A stretch of 64,000 nt of DNA, from assembly GCA_963825405.1 (NCBI GenBank), contig CAWGTB010000003.1, forward strand, positions 124,001 to 188,000. Direction: 5' to 3'. Positions within the stretch are counted from its first letter, which is position 1; each line of letters begins with the position of its first letter. Below, in pieces: positions 34,897 to 44,050 of this stretch. The notes beneath the pieces are model-generated. The model worked only from the letters and a program-made list of their open reading frames with translations. It was not told the DNA's origin and made no database searches. The position numbers were made by a program, and so were the translations under genes. Source of the stretch: JACPNO01 sp963825405. Lineage in GTDB: Bacteria > Acidobacteriota > Terriglobia > Bryobacterales > Bryobacteraceae.

Positions 34897-36699
34897 ATGA
34901 CCAGCATTGGAGTTTTGCAAATTGCGATTTTCCTCGGGCTGATTCTGGTATGCGCGAAGCCTCTGGGCGCCTATATGGCCCGGGTGTTTGAAGGGCAACG
35001 CACCTTTATGCATCCGCTCTTGCGTTGGCTGGAAGTGCTGACCTACAAGGCAATCGGCGTAAAAGAAGATGTGGAGCAGCGCTGGACCCATTACACGGCA
35101 GCGCTGCTGAGCTTCAGCCTTTTCGGGTTTCTTTTGACGTACCTGCTGCAGCGCGCGCAGGGAATGCTGCCGTTCAATCCGCAGCATTTCAATGCCGGCA
35201 ACGTGCCGCCGGATCTGGCCTTCAATACCGCCACCAGCTTCGTTACGAATACCAACTGGCAGGCATACTCCGGCGAATCGACGATGAGTTATTTTGTCCA
35301 GATGGCCGCGCTAGCGGTGCAGAACTTTGCATCGGCAGCCGCCGGTATCGCGATTGCGGTCGCCCTGATTCGCGGCTTTGCCCGCCAGGAAAAGAAAACG
35401 ATCGGCAACTTCTGGGTCGACGTCACCCGAGCCACCGTTTACGTGCTGCTTCCACTTTCGATTGTCGTGACGTTGCTCTATGTCTCCCAGGGCGTGGTGC
35501 AGAATTTCAATCCTTACACGGAAGTGACCACCGTCGAGGGCGCGAAGCAGGTCATCGCGCAAGGTCCGGTAGCGTCTCAGGAAGCCATCAAGCAGCTCGG
35601 CACCAACGGCGGAGGCTTCTTCAACGCCAACTCCGCGCATCCGTTTGAAAACCCGACACCGGCGAGCAATCTACTGGCGATGTTTCTCATTTTCCTGATC
35701 CCGGGCGCGCTGACTTACACGTTCGGAACGATGGTGGGCGACACGCGCCAGGGCTGGGCAATTTTCGCGGCCTTCTCGGTCATGTTCCTGATCGGCGTAT
35801 TCGTCTGCTACCACTTCGAGCAGGCCGGCAACCCCGTGCTGGCAAAAATGGGGATTCAAACTGAGGCCACTTCGGGACAGGCCGGCGGAAACATGGAGGG
35901 CAAGGAAACGCGCTTTGGGATTGCCAATTCCGCGCTGTTCGCCACCGTGACAACGGACGCCAGTTGCGGAGCCGTGAACGCGATGCACGACAGCTTCACG
36001 CCGCTCGGCGGCCTGGTTCCGATGTTCAACATCATGACCGGCGAAGTGATCTTCGGCGGCGTTGGCGCGGGACTCTACGGCATCCTGCTGTACTGCATCC
36101 TGGCGGTGTTCATCGCGGGCTTGATGGTGGGACGCACGCCGGAATACATCGGCAAGAAGATCGAAAAGAAGGAAGTGAAAATGGCCATGCTGGCGGTGAT
36201 CGCGACCGCGTTCAGCATTCTGGTTTTCAGCGCGCTCAGCGCGGTAATCACTTTTTCTGCCAAGGGTTACTGGAATCCGCAGGGCGCGGCCACGGCCAAC
36301 CTGGGCAACACCGGTCCGCATGGGCTGAGCGAAATTCTGTACGCCTACGTCAGCGCCACCGGCAATAACGGCAGCGCCTTTGGCGGCCTTACGCCGAACA
36401 CGCCGTGGTACGACCTCACGATCGGCCTGGCGATGTGGATCGGCCGGTTTCTGTTCCTGATTCCTTTGCTGGCGGCGGCCGGAAGTCTGGCGGCCAAGAA
36501 AAAGATTCCTTCCACCGCGGGAACTTTTCCGACGCATGGACCTTTATTTGTCGGGCTGCTCGTCGGCACCGTAATCATTGTCGGCGCGCTTACCTTCTTC
36601 CCGGCGATTTCACTTGGCCCGATTGTCGAACACTACCTGATGCATGGCGGCAAGCTGTTTTCCCTGATCCTCTCGCCGTCTCAGGGGAGTTGGAGCTAG
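34897..36699 (+). CDS. kdpA: KdpA, K+-channel-like subunit of K+-transporting ATPase
   Basis: Integral membrane protein of 600 residues, the ion-selecting subunit of the high-affinity K+ pump KdpFABC. The four pore-loop regions are visible: TSFVTNTNWQAYSGES, LGTNGGGFFNANSAHPFENP, VTTDASCGAVNAMHDSF and AYVSATGNNGSAF. Length and order match the family (about 560-600). The gene is intact and has a good ribosome-binding site. It is followed after two bases by kdpB. Expression is expected only under K+ limitation. Confidence 0.95.
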   Translation: MTSIGVLQIAIFLGLILVCAKPLGAYMARVFEGQRTFMHPLLRWLEVLTYKAIGVKEDVEQRWTHYTAALLSFSLFGFLLTYLLQRAQGMLPFNPQHFNAGNVPPDLAFNTATSFVTNTNWQAYSGESTMSYFVQMAALAVQNFASAAAGIAIAVALIRGFARQEKKTIGNFWVDVTRATVYVLLPLSIVVTLLYVSQGVVQNFNPYTEVTTVEGAKQVIAQGPVASQEAIKQLGTNGGGFFNANSAHPFENPTPASNLLAMFLIFLIPGALTYTFGTMVGDTRQGWAIFAAFSVMFLIGVFVCYHFEQAGNPVLAKMGIQTEATSGQAGGNMEGKETRFGIANSALFATVTTDASCGAVNAMHDSFTPLGGLVPMFNIMTGEVIFGGVGAGLYGILLYCILAVFIAGLMVGRTPEYIGKKIEKKEVKMAMLAVIATAFSILVFSALSAVITFSAKGYWNPQGAATANLGNTGPHGLSEILYAYVSATGNNGSAFGGLTPNTPWYDLTIGLAMWIGRFLFLIPLLAAAGSLAAKKKIPSTAGTFPTHGPLFVGLLVGTVIIVGALTFFPAISLGPIVEHYLMHGGKLFSLILSPSQGSWS

Positions 36700-36701
36700 C
36701 C

Positions 36702-38834
36702 ATGGGTACGACGATGATGCCAGAACCGAAATTGACACCACAGAATCCGCAAGACGATACGGCGTCGCTTCTGCCCAAGAAGCTGGTGCGGGCGCGTCCG
36801 CTCTTCGACCCGGAAATCGTCGGGCGGGCGACCGCGGCATCCTTCGGGAAGCTGAACCCGGTCACTTTGCTGAAGAACCCAGTCATGTTTGTGGTCGAAG
36901 CGGGCGCTGCGCTTACCACGGTTTTCCTGATCCGCGACATTTTCACCGGCGCGGGAAACATCGGGTTCCAAATCCAGATCTCGCTATGGCTCTGGTTCAC
37001 GGTACTGTTCGCGAATTTCGCCGAAGCCATGGCGGAAGCACGCGGCAAGGCGCAGGCCGATACGCTGCGCAAGACCAAGACCGACGTGATTGCCAAACGC
37101 CTCAGCGCCGCGGGAAAAATCGAACTCGTCGCTGGCTCTATGTTGCGCGTCGGCGACATCGTGATTTGCGATGCCAACGATCTGATTCCAGGCGACGGCG
37201 AAGTGATTGATGGCGTTGCCACCGTGGACGAATCGGTGATTACCGGAGAAAGCGCGCCGGTGATTCGCGAGTCCGGTGGCGATCGCAGCGCCGTCACCGG
37301 CGGCACGCGCGTGCTGTCGGATCAGATCAAGATCAAGATCACGTCCAACCCTGGCGAGACGTTTCTCGATCGGATGATTGCGCTGGTTGAAGGAGCTGAA
37401 CGCCAGAAGACGCCGAACGAGATCGCGCTGAATATTCTCATCGCAGGCTTGACGCTGATCTTCCTGCTCGCCGTGATCACGCTGCAACCATTTTCAGCAT
37501 TTAGTGTTGCGCAGGCGGGCTCGGGATCGGTGCCAAGCGTGGCGGTGCTGGTCTCGCTGCTGGTTTGTCTGATTCCGACGACGATCGGCGGCTTGCTTTC
37601 CGCCATCGGCATCGCCGGGATGGACCGCGTGATGCAGCACAATGTGCTCGCCATGAGCGGAAAGGCCGTCGAAGCCGCCGGCGACGTGAACTCGCTGCTG
37701 CTCGACAAGACCGGCACGATTACCCTCGGCAATCGCCAGGCCGTAGAGTTTCTGGCGATCGACGGAGTGAAGGACGAGGAGTTGGCCGACGCCGCGCAGT
37801 TGTCCAGCCTGGCCGACGAAACGCCGGAGGGCCGATCCGTTGTGGTTCTCGCCAAAGAAAAATTCGGTCTTCGCGGCCGGCACATTCCGGAACACGAGGC
37901 GACGTTCATCCCCTTCTCGGCGTACACGCGCATGAGCGGAGTCGATTTCGAAGGACGGCAGCTTCGCAAAGGAGCCACGGACGCGATCATCAAATTCGTT
38001 GTCGAAAAGGGCGGCGAGATTCCCGGCAATTTCCAGGAGATGAGCGATCGCATTTCGCGCAACGGAGGCACGCCGCTGGCCGTGTGCGACGGCAAGCGCC
38101 TGCTGGGCGTTATCCATTTGAAAGACATCGTCAAGGGCGGAATGAAGGAGCGCATCGCGCAGCTTCGCCGCATGGGCATTCGCAGCATCATGATCACCGG
38201 CGACAATCCGCTCACCGCGGCTGCCATCGCCGCCGAAGCTGGCGTGGACGATTTCCTGGCGCAGGCAACGCCCAAAGACAAGCTGGAGTACATCAAGAAG
38301 GAACAGGCCGCCGGCCGCCTGGTGGCGATGACGGGCGATGGCACCAACGACGCGCCCGCTCTGGCGCAAGCCGACGTCGGACTGGCCATGAATACCGGTA
38401 CCACGGCTGCGAAAGAAGCCGGCAACATGGTGGATCTCGACAGCAATCCGACCAAGCTCATTGAAGTTGTCGCCATCGGAAAACAATTGCTGATCACGCG
38501 CGGCGCGCTGACGACGTTCTCCATCGCCAACGACGTGGCCAAATATTTCGCCATCATCCCGGCGATGTTCATGGCGACTTACCCGGCGCTCGGCAAGCTG
38601 AACATCATGGGGCTGCACACGCCGCAGAGCGCGGTGCTGGCGGCGGTGATCTTCAACGCTCTGATCATCATCGCGCTGGTGCCGCTGGCGCTGCGCGGCG
38701 TGAAATACCGTCCGGTCGACGCCGCCAGCCTGCTGCGGCGGAATTTGCTGATCTATGGCGTCGGCGGAATCATCGCGCCTTTTCCAGGAATCTGGCTCAT
38801 CGATCAACTGCTGGTAGCGCTTCGTTTGGCGTAG
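36702..38834 (+). CDS. kdpB: KdpB, P-type ATPase subunit of K+-transporting ATPase
   Basis: P-type ATPase of 710 residues that drives K+ transport through KdpA. The ATG at 36702 has GGAG seven bases upstream; the frame is open further 5' but within kdpA. Landmarks are the actuator motif ITGESAPV, the phosphorylated Asp335 in LLLDKTGTI, the hinge GDGTNDAPAL and QADVGLAMNTGT, and the nucleotide-binding region with FIPFSAYTRMSGVDF. The gene is intact and ends 12 bp before kdpC. Confidence 0.95.
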   Translation: MGTTMMPEPKLTPQNPQDDTASLLPKKLVRARPLFDPEIVGRATAASFGKLNPVTLLKNPVMFVVEAGAALTTVFLIRDIFTGAGNIGFQIQISLWLWFTVLFANFAEAMAEARGKAQADTLRKTKTDVIAKRLSAAGKIELVAGSMLRVGDIVICDANDLIPGDGEVIDGVATVDESVITGESAPVIRESGGDRSAVTGGTRVLSDQIKIKITSNPGETFLDRMIALVEGAERQKTPNEIALNILIAGLTLIFLLAVITLQPFSAFSVAQAGSGSVPSVAVLVSLLVCLIPTTIGGLLSAIGIAGMDRVMQHNVLAMSGKAVEAAGDVNSLLLDKTGTITLGNRQAVEFLAIDGVKDEELADAAQLSSLADETPEGRSVVVLAKEKFGLRGRHIPEHEATFIPFSAYTRMSGVDFEGRQLRKGATDAIIKFVVEKGGEIPGNFQEMSDRISRNGGTPLAVCDGKRLLGVIHLKDIVKGGMKERIAQLRRMGIRSIMITGDNPLTAAAIAAEAGVDDFLAQATPKDKLEYIKKEQAAGRLVAMTGDGTNDAPALAQADVGLAMNTGTTAAKEAGNMVDLDSNPTKLIEVVAIGKQLLITRGALTTFSIANDVAKYFAIIPAMFMATYPALGKLNIMGLHTPQSAVLAAVIFNALIIIALVPLALRGVKYRPVDAASLLRRNLLIYGVGGIIAPFPGIWLIDQLLVALRLA

Positions 38835-38846
38835 GAAGGAATCATT

Positions 38847-39585
38847 ATGTGGGAACAAATTTTGCCGGGACTTCGAATCAAGATTTTCATGACGATCGTG
38901 CTGGGGGTGGTTTACCCGCTCGCCATGACAGGCATCTCCCAGGCGCTCTTTCCGAAGCAATCGAACGGGAGCCTGATCAAGGCAGGGGACAAGAGTGATC
39001 GGCTCAGAGCTCATCGGCCAGAACTTCAGCAAGGCCGAGTATTTTCACCCGCGCCCTTCCTCAGCCGGCAGCGGGTACGATGCGACTGCCAGTTCCGGCT
39101 CGAACCTCGGGCCGACCAGCGCCAAGCTTGTCAACGGTACGACCAAGATGGACGACAAGAAAAACGAAGTAGTCGACTTCGATGGCATCAATCTTCGCCT
39201 GGTGCATTACTGCCTCGAAAACGATATTCCCTACGAATCATCGGTGCCGATGGACCGCTTTAAAGACGCCAATGCCGGTCTGGATGAAGTGAAGCTGATC
39301 AGGGCTTTCAATGACGATAAAGCGCCGTTGGTGTTCAAGCCCAAGTCGCCGATCTCTGCTGACGCTGTGACCGGCTCAGGCAGCGGACTCGATCCGCACA
39401 TCAGCCCGGATTCGGCGCTAGCGCAGGCCGCCCGCGTGGCTAAGGCTCGCGGCATACCGGTGGAACAGGCGAATCAGTTGATAGCCAAGTTTACGGAGGG
39501 CCCCGACCTGGGCCTGCTGGGCGAACCGCGGGTGAATGTGTTGAAGCTCAATCTCGCGCTCGACCAACAATATGCGCGCAAATAA
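38847..39585 (+). CDS. kdpC: KdpC with extra internal segment, one frame change
   Basis: Periplasmic-facing subunit of the Kdp pump. The N-terminus is MWEQILPGLRIKIFMTIVLG with a membrane helix. Near 38980-39000 the frame changes, and the family continues with VIGSELIGQNFSKAEYFHPRP and SSAGSGYDATASSGSNLGPT. Between that block and the C-terminal ADAVTGSGSGLDPHISP lies an inserted segment of about 70 residues (including GINLRLVHYCLENDIPYESS) absent from the compact enterobacterial protein, giving about 245 residues instead of about 190. I have seen similar insertions in acidobacterial KdpC. The break is most likely a sequence error next to a G run. AAGGAA precedes the ATG. Confidence 0.85.
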
Positions 39586-39610
39586 GCAGTTTCTGAAGTT
39601 AGGAGAAATC

Positions 39611-41567
39611 ATGAAAACCATGTCGTTTTCAATCCTCTTATGGGTAGTGCTATGTTTTGCATCAAGCGGGTTAGCGGCTGACGGTCTTGTCAGCGGGATC
39701 GCCCGCGATTCCGGAAGTGGTAAACCAGTGGCGGAAGCGCAAGTCATCGCGCACAACCTGGCCAAGGGCACGGATCGTACCACTGTCACCGATGCCGGCG
39801 GCATTTTTACTTTCACCGATCTAGAACCCGGTGCGTATGAACTCGCAGCCACGAAAAATGGATTCCAGAAATCGTCGGCGCATGTCGAGGTGGCGGCCAG
39901 CAGGACGGCCAACGTGGATCTTCCCCTGATCGCGGATAGCCCAATGCTGACCGAGAGAGAAAAGAAATTGCTCGATCGCATCGAGCGCCTGGAAGGACGT
40001 CTGGCGGCAATGGAAGCCAGGGAAGCGAGCGCCAGACCGGTAAGCTGCGCCCGGCACTGAAGTTCTTTTGGCTTCCCGTGACGCCGGTTGCCGTAGCGCC
40101 ACAGCCAGCATTGCCAGTTCCGCGATGCCACGCCACAGGCGCAGTACCCGCCCCGGCAACGCCCGCCGCTCCCTGCCTCAGCATATTATTCCGGACGCGC
40201 TGCAATCGCCCGCGGCCACTGCCGGAGTGGATAATTTCACGCCGTTCGCATTCGGCGACTTCACCTGGCTCAACGGCAGCCCCCGCACCAAGGACACCGT
40301 GCTGGACACGAAATTCTTCACTCCGGAAGTCAGATTCGACACTCATTTCATAACCGATTTCAATCAACCCGACGACCACTCGATGGGCGGTTCGACCGAA
40401 CAGTTCCGGTCCGGCGAAGTCCAGCTGGAGCAGATCAGCGTCGGCGGCGATTTCCACTGGCACAACGTTCGCGGCAGAATTCTGACCATGGTCGGCATGT
40501 TCGCGACCACCACGCCGCGCAATGACGCCGAGCTCCGGCGTCGGCCAATGGGATGTCCGCGGCGCGTACAGCTATGTTTCGGAGGCATACGGCGGCTATC
40601 ACTTCAACGTGAACCACGGACTGAACGTCGACGCCGGAATCTTCGTGTCCTACATCGGCCTGTTCAGCTATTACAACTTCGACAACTGGGCCTACCAGCC
40701 GTCATTCGTGTCGTCCAACACGCCATGGTTCTTCAACGGAGTGCGCATCCAGTGGTTTCCCACTAACAAACTGAAGATCGAACCGTGGATCATCAACGGC
40801 TGGCAATCCTATAACAGGACCAACGGTCATCACGGTTTCGGTGGACAGATTCTGTACATGCCGCGAGAATGGGTCAAGCTCGTTTTCAACAACTACGGAA
40901 ACGGAACCGACACTTTAGGCAACCCCAATCGCGTCCGCCTGCACACCGACGACAGTATCGAGGTCCGATACTTACAACGATCCCGAGATCGAGCGGCATT
41001 TCCAAGATGGCATTCTCTCTCACCGGCGACCTGGGCTGCGAATACGGCGGCGGCGTGACCTGTCATGGCGGGGCGGGAGGACCGAAGCAGGCGTTCCTGG
41101 GTGTGATGGCTTACAACCGCATCTGGTTCCACAAAGACAAGTTCGCGATCACGCTCGGCGGCGGCAAGATGAACAATCCCGGCCGCTATCTGACGCTGCT
41201 CCCGCCCATCAACGGAGCGGATGCTGTTTCCGGTTCGCCGTACTTTACGGGGAATCCCGGGGACAGGGCTCACATGTGGGATGCGAACGTCAATCTCCAG
41301 TGGATGCCCAAGCAGTACATCACCTGGTGGTCGGAGGTCGGCTATCGCCACTCGGATGTTCCGTACTGGTCCGGCCGCGGCGGCATTACGCCTCCGGCAG
41401 GCAATACCGGCGCTCCGACCCAATATGTCTGCAACAGCGGCGGCTCAGCCGGGACGAACGATCTGTCGACGGCGTACGCGAACTGCGGCGGACCGGGCAG
41501 TGTCTGGTTCCCGGATCTTCGCCGAGGCCAAGCCACCGTCAGCGTCGGTGTCATGGTCAAATTTTAG
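39611..41567 (+). pseudogene. Outer-membrane beta-barrel protein with carboxypeptidase-regulatory domain, several frame changes
   Basis: One gene read across at least four frames. From the ATG at 39611 (AGGAG seven bases upstream) come a signal peptide ending SSGLAAD, a carboxypeptidase-regulatory domain (about 25-110) and a coiled-coil-like stretch (EREKKLLDRIERLEGRLAAM). A Pro/Ala-rich linker follows near 40080-40180. Then a porin-like barrel of the BBP2/Gre type begins with NFTPFAFGDFTWLNGSPRT, changes frame near 40535 and 40970, and ends in VGVMVKF, a typical outer-membrane C-terminus. Each piece is good family sequence, so sequence error is likely. Position between kdpC and the KdpD genes suggests an outer-membrane route for ions or small solutes tied to K+ starvation. 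Confidence 0.7.
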
Positions 41568-41588
41568 TGATGAGGCGCCGCTAGCTGC

Positions 41589-41822
41589 GTGAATCCCCTT
41601 ACGGCTTTTGGCTTATTCGCAGTTACGGCGATGCTGATATTTTATGCGCTGGAGCCGCGCGGCCGGGTCTACATCCTGGCATTTGCGGGTGCGTGTTTGC
41701 TTGGATCGGCCTACGGATTTCTCCAGGGAGCCTGGCCATTCGGGCTGGTAGAAGCCGTCTGGTCCATCGTGGCGGTGCGGCGATGGTGGTTCGCGAACAA
41801 AAAACAGGGACGAGACGCATGA
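41589..41822 (+). CDS. Small membrane protein of the kdp locus
   Basis: Protein of 77 residues beginning at GTG, with two predicted transmembrane helices (about 5-20 and 28-45) and a basic C-terminus (RRWWFANKKQGRD). I do not recognise a family. It lies 21 bp after the porin-like gene and its stop overlaps the start of the first KdpD gene (ATGA), so it is part of the same transcript. It might give the soluble KdpD proteins a membrane contact; that is inference. Confidence 0.65.
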   Translation: MNPLTAFGLFAVTAMLIFYALEPRGRVYILAFAGACLLGSAYGFLQGAWPFGLVEAVWSIVAVRRWWFANKKQGRDA

Positions 41823-42920
41823 CCGCTGAGACGCGCCGAAAAACTCCCGAAGACTATCTGCGCGAGTGTCAGGCCGAGGAAGAGGCGTCCACTACCTAAA
41901 GATAAAGGGCACCTCAAGATCTTTCTCGGCTACGCGTCGGGCGTGGGGAAATCGTTCCGGATGCTGGATGAGGCACGGCGCCGCCGGGAACGCGGGCAAG
42001 ACGTCGTCGTGGGCGCGATACAGCCGCAGGTTCCGGAAGAAGTCGAGCCGCTGTTACGAAAGCTGGAGGTGATGCCGCTGAAAGCCGATCGGACGGCGGA
42101 ACCGCCATCGATGTGGATGCCTTGCTTCGGCGCCATCCCGCCGTCTGTGTCATCGATGGTCTGGCTTACAACAATCCGCCGGGCTTGCGGAACCCGACAC
42201 GCTGGCAGGATGTGAAGGATTTGCTGGAGGCCGGAATTCAAGTGATCGCCTCCATCAATATCCAGTACGTGTGCGAACTTCGCGACCAGGTGGAAGCCAT
42301 CACCGGAAAGCACGTGGATCAGACCGTCCCGCTCTCGTTCATTCAGAGCGCGGACGAAATCGAAATTGTGGATGCGCCTCCGGAAGAGCCGATGGAACGA
42401 TCACCGGATGAGCAGGTGCAAGTCCAGAAACACGAGGAGCGATTATCGAAGCTGCGCGAACTTGGCTCTGGTGGTAACCGCGGATATCGTGGATCATCAA
42501 CTGAACGATTACCTGGAGCGCCACGGCATCCGGCAGCATTTCGGCGCGCACGAACGGATTCTGGTATGCATTACTCCTCGCGCCAACATGCAGGAGATGA
42601 TGGAGATCGCGCAAATCGTCGCCAGGAGGTTTCATGGGGAACTGATCGTGGCGTACGTCAAGCAGGCCAATATCTCTCCGCAGGATCAATCCGCCCTGGA
42701 CGCAAGGCTGGCGATCGCGAACGCCGCCGGTGCGCACATCGAAATCCTGGAAGGCGACGACCCGGCCGAGACGCTCCTCGAATTCGCCAGATCCCGAGGG
42801 ATCACGCAGCTGTTCGTCGGACACAGCCAGCGCACCGGACTGGCGCGGCTCAAAGGCAGCCCGCTCGATAAGCTGATCTGGGAAGGCCACGGCATGGACG
42901 TGTGCGTGTTCCCCCAATAG
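41819..42920 (+). pseudogene. First kinase-less KdpD-type sensor protein, several frame changes
   Basis: N-terminal part of the K+ sensor KdpD without the membrane and histidine-kinase parts, read across about four frames (changes near 41900, 42105 and 42465). The start MTAETRRKTPEDYLREC overlaps the previous gene. The KdpD ATP-binding domain shows the Walker A motif GYASGVGKSFRML and later blocks VIDGLAYNNPPGLR and VIASINIQYV. A Usp-like domain follows (ERILVCITPRANMQEMM, GITQLFVGHSQRTG) and the protein ends CVFPQ. About 366 residues. Truncated KdpD proteins are known from some cyanobacteria and other bacteria. A second copy follows after four bases. Confidence 0.75.
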
Positions 42921-42924
42921 AAAA

Positions 42925-44050
42925 ATGACTGAACAGCAGCGCGGGAAGCTGAAGATCTTCATGGGCTATGCGGCCGGCGTCGGCAAGACCTACAAGATGC
43001 TGGAAGAAGCTCAGGATCTGAAAGCCTCCGGCGTGGATGTCGTGATCGGCTATTTCGAGCCGCATGGCCGCAAAGAGACGATCGCGAAAACCGAAGGCCT
43101 GGAGATCATTCCCAGAAGAAAGATTCAGTATCGCGAATCACTCTTTGAGGAGATGGACACCGAGGCCATTCTGGCGAGGCATCCTCAGGTGTGCGTCGTG
43201 GATGAGTTTCCGCACACCAATGTTCCCGGACTCTGAGCGCGACAAGCGTTGGGAAGACGTGGAAGTTTGCTGGCCGCCGGCATCGATGTTCTCACCACGA
43301 TGAACATCCAGCATCTGGAAAGTCTGAACGATCAGATCTGGCAGATCAGCGGCATTCGGGTCCGCGAAACGGTCCCGGATTGGGTGGTGCAGCAGGCGGA
43401 TGAAGTCGTGATGGTGGACCTCACGCCTCGCGCGCTTCTCAATCGGCTGCAGCGCGGCGTGGTGTACGAGCGCGAGAAGGCGGAGCGCGCTCTGCAGAAT
43501 TTCTTTCGCGAACAGACGCTGGTCGCGCTGCGGGAACTTGGCTCTTCGGCAGGCCGCGCATGAAGTCGAGCATCGCATGGTGGACGAAGAGGCGCGACTT
43601 TCAGCCTCCGAAGCGCGCCGGTCTCAGCCTGCGCAAGCACCACAAGATTCTGGTATTGGTCACGGCCGATCCCAAGACGGCGATGGTCATCCGGCGCGCC
43701 AAACGCGTGAGCGACTTTCTGGGCGCGGAATGCTTCGCCGTGGCCGTCCAGCCCACAGGCGATCTGAGCGGCTTGCGCCGCGGCAGATCGCGAAGCGATC
43801 GAACGGCATTTGAACTTCGCGCGCAACCTGCATATTGAGACTCGAATTCTCGAAGGGGACGACGTTGCTTCGACGCTGGTCGATTTTGGGCGCCGGAATC
43901 AGGTCACGCAGATCTTTCTCACGCGCCCGCGCCGGAAGGCATGGTCGCCGGCATTGTCCCGCGACCCCGCGCAGCAGAGTTATTGGTCTCGCCAAGGACA
44001 TGCTGATCGTGATCGTCTCCGATCGAGAGCCGGTCAGACAACCCGCCTAG
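42925..44050 (+). pseudogene. kdpD: Second kinase-less KdpD-type sensor protein, several frame changes
   Basis: Second KdpD-like gene, about 375 residues across several frames (changes near 43235, 43265, 43550, 43785 and 43945). It begins MTEQQRGKLKIFMGYAAGVG with Walker A Lys21, then PQVCVVDEFPHTNVPGLER, DVLTTMNIQHLESLND and QADEVVMVDLTP, all strong KdpD signatures and closer to the classical protein than the first copy. A Usp-like domain follows (HHKILVLVTADPKTAMVIRR, VTQIFLTRP, LAKDMLIVIVSD). The gene stops without the four membrane helices, GAF or kinase domains. No KdpE gene follows. It overlaps the convergent TPR gene by four bases. Confidence 0.75.

Noticed and set aside
38980..39000. 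Programmed frameshifting in kdpC
   Set aside because: No slippery heptamer or following pseudoknot is evident, KdpC is not known to use it, and neighbouring genes show the same unstructured breaks.
37322..39032. Long minus-strand ORFs (416 and 512 codons) opposite kdpB and kdpC
   Set aside because: Shadows of the strongly supported kdpB frame; low-complexity Ser/Ala or Arg/His-rich translations without domains.
40068..40766. Separate plus-strand genes inside the porin-like region
   Set aside because: The pieces join in order into one barrel protein; each lacks its own signal peptide or ribosome-binding site.
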